From Bacteroidales bacterium (lineage in GTDB: Bacteria > Bacteroidota > Bacteroidia > Bacteroidales > UBA932): a DNA stretch of 7,206 nucleotides. The stretch is taken from positions 1 through 7,206 of the forward strand of contig JAIKYL010000209.1 in the NCBI GenBank assembly GCA_024683255.1. Direction: 5' to 3'. The notes under the pieces were generated by a model. That model was not told the origin of the DNA. It saw only the letters and a program-made list of their open reading frames with translations, and searched no databases. Position numbers and translations under genes: made by a program. Below, one piece after another: positions 1 to 7,206 of this stretch (within the stretch, counting starts at the first letter, position 1; each line of letters starts with the position of its first letter).

Positions 1-1386
1 GAGGCCTTCGCCGTTGGGATCGCCGGTTTTGGCGAAGTTGGTCCAGTAGTCCATCATCCAGCCGGAGAGGGTCATGTCGGTTGGCTGCACCTCTTCCGGA
101 TTGCCGAAGACATAGGCCACGTCCTGGCCGTGCGGGGAGCCTTGGCCGAAGCGGGGGCTGTCCTCCGGATACTCCGGGTGCTGGTCAAAGTAGTAGAGCC
201 ATACCTTGCCCTTTCCGGTCTTTTCCTGCAGACGGGCCCAGGCCCAGGTCTGCCAGCCAAAAGCGGCGTCGCGGGTTAGGTCGCGGGCGGTCTTGCCCAC
301 CTTGCCGTCGGCCTCTACCGGATAAGCGGCCAGGAGGGCATCGGCATAATCCTCATAGCGGGCGCGGACCTGGTCCTGGTGGCTGCCGCCGCCGAAAGAG
401 AAGCCGAAGCTGAGGCCTTCGTCGGAGTTGTAGCCGATGAGCACGTCCACGTCGTTGTACTTGCCGGCTTCGTAGAGCTTGTACTGGTCGTCCGGAATCA
501 CATAGCCGTCCGTCACGGGCCAGCCGCCGGAACCGCCGAAGCCGCCCATCACGGCCTTTGCATCGGCAGCGCGGAGCTTCTCAAGCGTATAATCCTCGCC
601 GAAAGCACCCTTGGCCCAGGCCTGATTGGCCTGCTGGGCCACGGAGAGGGTCTGCATATTCTCGCCGGGATAGGACTGCGGATTGGTGGGGCCGAAGGAA
701 CCTCCGCTCTGGGAAATGGCCCGCTGGAACAGGCCCTTGGCCAGCGGAGAGGCGCAAAGCATGCTCACGGAGATGCCACCGGCCGATTCGCCGAAGATGG
801 TCACATTCCCCGGGTCTCCGCCAAACTTGGCGATATTGTCCTTCACCCACTGCAAGCCGGCAATCTGGTCCAGCAGACCGTAGTTGCCGCTGACGCCGTT
901 GGGATCTTCGGCCGATAACTCCGGCAGGGACAGGAAGCCCAGCTTACCCACGCGGTAGGCCACACTCACTACAACCACGCCCTTCTGGGAGAGGAGCGTA
1001 CCGTCGTAATAGGAAGTGGCGCCGCCGGCAAATCCGCCGCCGTAAATCCAAACCATTACTGGCAGTTTATCCTTGGGGCTCTTGGCCGGGGTCCATACAT
1101 TCAGGTACAGGCAGTCTTCGGAGCAGCCTTCGCCGTTACCCTGCATGGGGTTGGGGCCGAATTCCTTGCACTCCTTAATGCCTTCCCAGGCAACCACGGG
1201 CTGGGGAGCCTTCCAACGGAAGTCACCCACGGGCGGGGCTGCAAAGGGGATACCCTTATAAACGGTAACGTTTTCCAGGACCGTACCCTGGATGGTGCCG
1301 CCGGTCACCTTAACCTGACCGGGAACCTGTTTGGCGCAGGCGCAGAGGCAAAGCGCCGCTGCCAACACAATAGCAAAATGCTTCAT
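1..1386 (-). CDS. Type-B carboxylesterase lipoprotein (para-nitrobenzyl esterase-like), 3' end cut by window
   Basis: The frame is open for all 462 codons from the ATG at 1386 to the window edge, so the C-terminus is missing (family members are usually about 500-550 residues). The N-terminus is a lipoprotein signal: MKHF, a hydrophobic stretch, then LCAC, putting the lipidated Cys at residue 17. Carboxylesterase type-B hallmarks appear in order: the EDCLYLNVW signature at 90-98, the oxyanion-hole GGGF at 116-119, the nucleophile elbow GESAGG with Ser201, the probable catalytic Glu323 in NSDEG, and the probable catalytic His419 in SPHGQD. The triad is therefore complete before the truncation. 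The enzyme should hydrolyse carboxylic esters in the periplasm or at a membrane face; the natural substrate cannot be read, but the neighbours suggest an ester on a plant glycan or a released oligosaccharide. It is the last gene visible in the operon, separated from the CE1 gene by 56 bases holding a perfect palindrome. Family assignment is firm; substrate is inference. Confidence 0.93.
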   Translation of the reverse strand, partial: MKHFAIVLAAALCLCACAKQVPGQVKVTGGTIQGTVLENVTVYKGIPFAAPPVGDFRWKAPQPVVAWEGIKECKEFGPNPMQGNGEGCSEDCLYLNVWTPAKSPKDKLPVMVWIYGGGFAGGATSYYDGTLLSQKGVVVVSVAYRVGKLGFLSLPELSAEDPNGVSGNYGLLDQIAGLQWVKDNIAKFGGDPGNVTIFGESAGGISVSMLCASPLAKGLFQRAISQSGGSFGPTNPQSYPGENMQTLSVAQQANQAWAKGAFGEDYTLEKLRAADAKAVMGGFGGSGGWPVTDGYVIPDDQYKLYEAGKYNDVDVLIGYNSDEGLSFGFSFGGGSHQDQVRARYEDYADALLAAYPVEADGKVGKTARDLTRDAAFGWQTWAWARLQEKTGKGKVWLYYFDQHPEYPEDSPRFGQGSPHGQDVAYVFGNPEEVQPTDMTLSGWMMDYWTNFAKTGDPNGEGL

Positions 1387-1405
1387 AGTCAAAACTTTAG
1401 ATATC

Positions 1406-1433
1406 TCTCCCTGTGATTCCAGTCACAGGGAGA
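1406..1433. promoter_or_regulatory. Perfect inverted repeat in spacer (CRP-like TGTGA-N6-TCACA core)
   Basis: Two perfect 11-base arms (1406-1416 and 1423-1433) flank a 6-base centre. The inner part reads TGTGA-TTCCAG-TCACA, identical to the classic CRP-family half-site arrangement. It lies in the 56-base spacer between the second CE1 gene and the carboxylesterase gene, 19 bases upstream of the latter's ATG. No T-run follows the stem on either strand, so it is not a textbook intrinsic terminator. It could be a dimeric regulator's operator, or an mRNA hairpin that sets processing, stability or partial read-through. The repeat is directly visible; the function is inferred. Confidence 0.6.
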
Positions 1434-1442
1434 AAACGTTAA

Positions 1443-3712
<2,270 letters not shown>

Positions 3713-4633
3713 TTATTTACCGCGTGCGCGATTGAGGAAGTGCACCATAACGGCCAGGTTTTCATCGGCATACATGCCCATGCCGTGGCCGCCGCCGGCT
3801 ATCATGTGCAGTTCGCTGTCCACGCCGGCATCCTGCAGCAGGCCGAAGAAGTGCGGGCCTTCGCAGGGAGGGACCACGTTATCGGCCGTGCCATGGAAGA
3901 TAATCACCGGAGGGTCGCTGGGATCGATGTAGTTGGTGGCGTTGAGGGCCTTGAAGCGCTCTTCGTTGCCCTTGAAGGAGAAGCCCATCACGGCCTCTTC
4001 CGGGCCATGGTTCCAGGTGTCTTCTTCCCGGCCGCAGCTCATGTAATTGAGGTCTGTGGGACCGGACCATACGCAAGCGGCGTCTACGCGGCTGGAGAAT
4101 TCCAGGTTGCCGCCCACGCTGCCTTCCAGTTCCTTCACATCACCGCTGGTGGCGGCAAGGCCGGACAGATGGCCGCCGGAAGAGAAGCCGGAAGTGGCAA
4201 TGAAGGAGGTGTCAAAATGATACTTTTCGGCATTGGCACGAGCCCAGCGCACCACGCCCTTGATGTCTTCAATCTGGGCGGGGAACTTGGCGTCCTGGGA
4301 GGAACGGTGGTTGGGCGTAATCACGGCATAACCGGCGTCCAGGAGGGCGTTTACAATGGTGCCCAGGTCGGCCATACCCTTGGAACTGTTGGAGAACCAG
4401 GCGCTTCCGTAAACGTGGATCACCACCGGATAGGAGGCCTGCTCAACCTTGGGAAGATAGACATCCAGCTTGTGGTACACCTGGCCGTCGCCGGCATAGT
4501 CAACGTCGGCAAATTTTACCGAACAGCGTACTTCAATCTTCGGCATCTGGAATCCGCCGAAACCGCCCGCAGGCTGTGCCTGAAGGGCCGATGCGGCCAG
4601 AAGGGCCGCGGCAATGAACAGTAACTTCTTCAT
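3713..4633 (-). CDS. Secreted alpha/beta-hydrolase esterase (BD-FAE/acetyl-esterase type)
   Basis: 306 residues beginning MKKLLFIAAALLAASALQA|Q, a signal peptidase I leader cut near residue 19, followed by a short Gly-rich linker. The rest is a single alpha/beta hydrolase domain of the type annotated BD-FAE, acetyl esterase or lipase-like. The nucleophile elbow GFSSGGH gives Ser151, HGTADNVVP gives Asp251 and GGGHGMG gives His283, a complete triad. The oxyanion-hole region reads HVYGSAWF (73-80) where many relatives have HGGGW. The likely function is hydrolysis of acetyl or hydroxycinnamoyl esters on plant polysaccharide or oligosaccharides in the periplasm or outside the cell; the substrate is inferred from the family and from the GH43 genes upstream. 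It sits 11 bases after the GH43 lipoprotein gene and 6 before the first CE1 gene, so co-translation is expected. No Shine-Dalgarno is seen; the leader is AT-rich, as is usual in Bacteroidota. Confidence 0.92.
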   Translation of the reverse strand: MKKLLFIAAALLAASALQAQPAGGFGGFQMPKIEVRCSVKFADVDYAGDGQVYHKLDVYLPKVEQASYPVVIHVYGSAWFSNSSKGMADLGTIVNALLDAGYAVITPNHRSSQDAKFPAQIEDIKGVVRWARANAEKYHFDTSFIATSGFSSGGHLSGLAATSGDVKELEGSVGGNLEFSSRVDAACVWSGPTDLNYMSCGREEDTWNHGPEEAVMGFSFKGNEERFKALNATNYIDPSDPPVIIFHGTADNVVPPCEGPHFFGLLQDAGVDSELHMIAGGGHGMGMYADENLAVMVHFLNRARGK

Positions 4634-4644
4634 TATATTGGTTA

Positions 4645-5655
4645 TTAATACTCGCTTACACCCGCCCTGGTCTGTTCCACCGGGCGTATACTGCCGTCGG
4701 CAGTATACATCAGTTCGTCCACGCAGACGCTGCGGCGGCCGGTAGCCGGACCGTAGCCGTCCAGGGAAAGCGTTCCGTTATGGTAGAAGAGGTAGCTCTT
4801 TCCGTCGAAGTCCACAATGCCGGGATGGATGGTGTAGCTGTCTTCGGCCATACCCGTGAGCGGACCCTTATAATCCCAGGGACCTTGTATGGAACCGGCA
4901 ACGGAATAGGAGAGATTCTCCCGTCCCGTTCCCATGGAGGAATAGGCCAGGTAATATCGGCCTCCATGCTTGTACAGCCAGGGGGCTTCCAGGTAATTCT
5001 CCAGGGGGAGGGCGCAGATTTCCCCGTCCAGTTCCGTCATATTCCTTTTAAGGCGTACCAGGAAGCAGTTGCCGTATCCCCAGCAGAGCCAGGGAGTACC
5101 GTCATCGTCCATAAAGACGGTGGGGGCCGATGCACTCCAGCCACCCTGGGGACTGTTATTGCTCATGGTGTCCAGGACCAGGGCTTTGCCCAGAGCGTCC
5201 GTATAGGGCCCTTCCGGATGGTCGGCCACGGCCACGCCGATGGCCTTGCAATCCGGATCCTTGCTTAAGGTGGAGACGTAGAAATAGTATTTCCCGTTTA
5301 CTTCTATGCACTGGGAAGCACAGGCGTCTCCCTCCGCCCAGCTGAAGTCCGTGGGCTTCAGGACGGCACCGTGGATGGTCCATTCCTGCATATCGGCAGT
5401 GGAATAACACAGCCATTCCGTTACGTTGTAACCGTCTTTCCCTTCAAAACCGGGCCTATTGTCATACTGCTGGTCATGACCGCAGAAGACATACAGGCGT
5501 CCGTCCGAAGCCACCATGGGCGCCGGATCGGCCGTAAAGGCATCCCGGAAGAGGGGATTCCCCCTGTTCCGGAAAGTGTTTTCGCTCCCCTTGTCCTCCT
5601 CATTGCAGGCAACGAGGAGGAGGGCAGAGAGAAGTAGTAGTATCCTGCGGGTCAT
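4645..5655 (-). CDS. GH43-family lipoprotein lacking the expected pKa-modulator Asp
   Basis: 336 residues. The N-terminus MTRRILLLLSALLLVAC has a clean lipobox (LVAC, Cys17) followed by NEEDKG. Acid-rich residues right after the lipidated Cys resemble the Bacteroidota surface-export signal, so it may face outward. From about residue 36 it is a five-bladed beta-propeller of the GH43 type: TADPAP holds the putative base Asp43, LEAPWLY the putative acid Glu223, and IHPG (His277) a conserved propeller His. Where GH43 proteins normally read I-D-P before the V-F-x-D-D-D-G strand, this one reads S-A-P, so the pKa-modulating Asp is apparently Ala177 (codon 5125-5127). Such a protein may be inactive or slow, perhaps a glycan-binding derivative, or it may use another acid. 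Family members cut arabinofuranosyl or xylosyl linkages. It starts 3 bases after the GH43-CBM6 gene and has no extra C-terminal module. Family is confident; activity is uncertain. Confidence 0.9.
   Translation of the reverse strand: MTRRILLLLSALLLVACNEEDKGSENTFRNRGNPLFRDAFTADPAPMVASDGRLYVFCGHDQQYDNRPGFEGKDGYNVTEWLCYSTADMQEWTIHGAVLKPTDFSWAEGDACASQCIEVNGKYYFYVSTLSKDPDCKAIGVAVADHPEGPYTDALGKALVLDTMSNNSPQGGWSASAPTVFMDDDGTPWLCWGYGNCFLVRLKRNMTELDGEICALPLENYLEAPWLYKHGGRYYLAYSSMGTGRENLSYSVAGSIQGPWDYKGPLTGMAEDSYTIHPGIVDFDGKSYLFYHNGTLSLDGYGPATGRRSVCVDELMYTADGSIRPVEQTRAGVSEY
4686..4708. repeat. Perfect 10-base inverted repeat inside the 3' end of the GH43 lipoprotein gene
   Basis: GTATACTGCC at 4686-4695 and its exact reverse complement at 4699-4708 are separated by three bases. 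In the minus-strand mRNA this is a tight stem-loop, about 40 bases before the GH43 stop and about 50 before the next ATG. It encodes the YTADGSI turn typical of the GH43 C-terminus. No T-run follows, so a terminator is unlikely. It may affect mRNA processing or translation between cistrons, or be chance; the function is unknown. Confidence 0.55.
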
Positions 5656-5658
5656 TAT

Positions 5659-7017
5659 TTATTTGAAACTGATCCAGTCAAGGTCCAGACCGCCTTCGTT
5701 CACCACCAGTTTTACGTTCTTGAGTCCGGTGGCCTTCCCGGTTACGGGCAGGGTGACTTCCTTCCAGGTTTCAGAGGCCGGGAGGTCGAAGCTTCCCAGG
5801 GAGTCGTTGTCAGAGAACCAGATGGAAAACTTGGTATCCTTGGGCGCGCAGTAGCGGACGGTGATGCTGGTGGGATCGGCCTCGCCGAAGTCCACGCTGT
5901 CGTAGCGTACCCAGCAGTCGGGGCGGCCCAGATGCACGAACCAGCCGTCAAACGGTTTGGCGGGATCCAGGAAGTCGATACCGGTGGCCACGTGGTAGAT
6001 GGCGTTGTAGCGGTCCATCTGGATCTGATCCGTGGAAGGAGTGACGCCCACGCCGCGGAGGGTGGGAATCACCTGCTCAATGGTGCCGTCGGGATTGAAA
6101 CGCACCTTGTCAATGCGAACGGAGCGGTTCTTGTCAAAGGAAGGGGAATAGTCGTTGTGATGATAGAACAGGTACCATTCTCCCTTATAATTAATAAAGG
6201 AATGGTGGTTGGTCCAGCACTCGTTCACGGACCTGGCCATGATGATGCCCTTGTATTCGTAGGGACCCATGGGGTTCTTGCTCATGGCATAGCCCAGCAC
6301 TTCGGTGTTCTCCTGAACATAGGGATAGGTGAGGTAGAACCAGCCGTTGGCCTCAAAGGCGAACGGCCCTTCGGCCTGGCGGTTGGGCAGGCCCTGGAGG
6401 CAATCTACACCAACCATTTCCATCTCGCGGTTGCCCCACTTCCTTACCGTCTTGGGATTGTCGTCGGCCAGCTCTATCATGTTGGGTTTGAGCTTGGCGC
6501 AGCGGCCGTTGCCCCAGAAGATGTACGCATTGCCGTCGGAGGCCTGAAGAACACAGGGGTCAATACCGTTGATGCCCTTGATGGGTTCCGGTTGCGGAAC
6601 ATACGGTCCTTCGGGGCTGTCTGCAATGGCTACACCCACCGCAAATCCGCGGCCTTCCTTGGATGCGTTAGGGAAATAGAAATAGTACTTGCCGTCTTTT
6701 TCCACGCAGTCGGGCGCCCACATGGAATAACCCTCAGGATTACCCCAGGGCACGTTTTTCTGATCAAGGATTACACCGTGGTCCGTCCAGTGAACCAGGT
6801 CTTCCGAAGAGAAGGTGTGATAGTCTTCCATGCAGAACCAGCGACGCTCCGGCTCCACAGGGCTGATGATATCGTGGGAGCAGAAGAGCCATACTTTATC
6901 GCCGAATACACGGGCGGTAGGGTCAGCGGTATACTGACCCTTAATGATGGGATTCTGGGCAAAGAGTGTAGAGAAAAGACACAATATGCCCACCAGGGAA
7001 AGGATAAATCTTTTCAT
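5659..7017 (-). CDS. Secreted GH43 glycoside hydrolase with C-terminal CBM6-like domain (arabinofuranosidase/xylosidase-like)
   Basis: 452 residues with a signal peptidase I leader (MKRFILSLVGILCLFSTLFA|Q, cut after residue 20). Residues about 22-325 form a GH43 five-bladed propeller with all three expected carboxylates: base Asp32 in TADPTA, pKa modulator Asp153 in GIDPCV and acid Glu216 in QAEGPF. The HH pair at 271-272 and the MWAPDC motif at 99-104 fit the family. Residues about 335-452 resemble CBM6: DCWVRYDSVDFG at 367-378, Trp418 in ETWKEV, and the closing DLDWISF. Enzymes of this layout usually release alpha-L-arabinofuranose or beta-xylose from xylan, with CBM6 holding the chain; the exact linkage cannot be read. 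It is the first gene after the SusD homolog, 72 bases downstream across a hairpin-containing spacer with no visible promoter, and so is probably co-transcribed with susCD. The ATG at 7017 is chosen because it gives a complete signal peptide. Confidence 0.95.
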   Translation of the reverse strand: MKRFILSLVGILCLFSTLFAQNPIIKGQYTADPTARVFGDKVWLFCSHDIISPVEPERRWFCMEDYHTFSSEDLVHWTDHGVILDQKNVPWGNPEGYSMWAPDCVEKDGKYYFYFPNASKEGRGFAVGVAIADSPEGPYVPQPEPIKGINGIDPCVLQASDGNAYIFWGNGRCAKLKPNMIELADDNPKTVRKWGNREMEMVGVDCLQGLPNRQAEGPFAFEANGWFYLTYPYVQENTEVLGYAMSKNPMGPYEYKGIIMARSVNECWTNHHSFINYKGEWYLFYHHNDYSPSFDKNRSVRIDKVRFNPDGTIEQVIPTLRGVGVTPSTDQIQMDRYNAIYHVATGIDFLDPAKPFDGWFVHLGRPDCWVRYDSVDFGEADPTSITVRYCAPKDTKFSIWFSDNDSLGSFDLPASETWKEVTLPVTGKATGLKNVKLVVNEGGLDLDWISFK

Positions 7018-7046
7018 GGGTGATTAAGTGTTTTGTGAAGTTTTGG

Positions 7047-7078
7047 AACCCGGCTCGGGTATCACCCCGGGCCGGATT
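7047..7078 (-). promoter_or_regulatory. GC-rich hairpin in the SusD-GH43 spacer
   Basis: In the transcribed (minus) sense the arms pair as AATCCGGC with GCCGGGTT (8 pairs including one G-U), then a C/A mismatch, then CGGG with CCCG, around a 6-base loop GTGATA. The stem begins about 11 bases after the SusD stop. There is no T-run after it, so it is not a standard intrinsic terminator. A plausible role, by analogy with other PULs where susCD transcripts greatly exceed those of downstream enzymes, is to stabilise the susCD 3' end or reduce read-through. The structure is seen; the role is inferred. Confidence 0.5.
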
Positions 7079-7089
7079 ATTAAGCAGAC

Positions 7090-7206
7090 TTATTCAGCCT
7101 TTGCAGGAGCTTCCCAACCCGGGTTCTGTACCAGGTTCGGGTTCTTGTCCATCACAGAGGTAGGATAAGGGAAGAATTCGTGCTTGCCCGGCTTGAAACC
7201 AACTTC
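7090..7206 (-). CDS. SusD/RagB-family outer-membrane glycan-binding lipoprotein, C-terminal fragment
   Basis: Only the last 38 codons and a TAA are inside the window; the rest lies beyond the right edge. The ending KHEFFPYPTSVMDKNPNLVQ followed by NPGW is the characteristic C-terminal signature of SusD-family proteins, which nearly always close with a variant of FPIP...NPNL.QNPGW. SusD proteins are surface lipoproteins that sit as a lid on a SusC TonB-dependent transporter and bind the target polysaccharide. The downstream enzyme genes on the same strand identify the locus as a PUL. The glycan specificity is not visible in this fragment. The tail carries a short extension, EAPAKAE, after the conserved Trp. 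Confidence 0.92.
   Translation of the reverse strand, partial: EVGFKPGKHEFFPYPTSVMDKNPNLVQNPGWEAPAKAE

Noticed and set aside
1387..1400. Bacteroidota-type promoter -7 element (TAnnTTTG) before the carboxylesterase gene
   Set aside because: The best match, AAGTTTTG, lacks the leading T and lies so close to the ATG that the transcript would have no leader.
1387..1442. Intrinsic terminator after the second CE1 gene
   Set aside because: The stem is perfect but is not followed by a T-run on the minus strand, and the next gene starts 19 bases beyond it on the same strand.

Overview
The window looks like the downstream part of a Bacteroidota polysaccharide utilization locus (PUL). Every gene supported here lies on the minus strand, so transcription runs from the right edge (7206) to the left edge (1). 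Three things point to Bacteroidota, probably a gut or rumen Bacteroidales with fairly GC-rich DNA: the C-terminus of a SusD-family lipoprotein at the right edge, carbohydrate-active enzymes with signal peptides directly behind it, and start codons preceded by AT-rich sequence without Shine-Dalgarno motifs. The genus cannot be read from the sequence.

Layout in transcription order. First comes the tail of a SusD-like glycan-binding protein (7206-7090); its SusC partner would be expected beyond the right edge. A 72-base spacer with a GC-rich hairpin follows. Then come a secreted GH43 enzyme with a CBM6-like C-terminal domain (7017-5659), a GH43-family lipoprotein (5655-4645), a secreted alpha/beta-hydrolase esterase of the BD-FAE/acetyl-esterase type (4633-3713), and two tandem paralogous CE1-type esterases with N-terminal CBM48-like domains (3706-2576 and 2579-1443). 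A 56-base spacer holds a perfect inverted repeat. Last is a type-B carboxylesterase lipoprotein (from 1386, running off the left edge). Spacings from GH43-CBM6 to the second CE1 gene are 3, 11, 6 and -4 bases, which indicates one polycistronic unit.

How the genes probably work together (inference). SusC/D would capture and import a decorated glycan. The GH43 enzymes would remove arabinose or xylose residues, and four consecutive esterases from three families would remove ester decorations such as acetyl or feruloyl groups. Acetylated or feruloylated arabinoxylan is the simplest substrate, but no backbone endo-xylanase is visible here and pectin-type substrates are not excluded. The proteins are probably split between membrane-anchored lipoproteins (the second GH43, the second CE1, the carboxylesterase) and soluble exported enzymes (GH43-CBM6, the BD-FAE-like esterase, the first CE1).

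The most notable details are: (i) the GH43 lipoprotein appears to have Ala where the pKa-modulating Asp is expected; (ii) the tandem CE1 paralogs differ in export signal and in the catalytic acid; (iii) a perfect palindrome in the last spacer contains TGTGA-N6-TCACA; (iv) a second perfect inverted repeat lies inside the 3' end of the GH43 lipoprotein gene. I see no RNA gene, mobile element, CRISPR array or convincing promoter. No gene-free stretch exceeds 300 bases.
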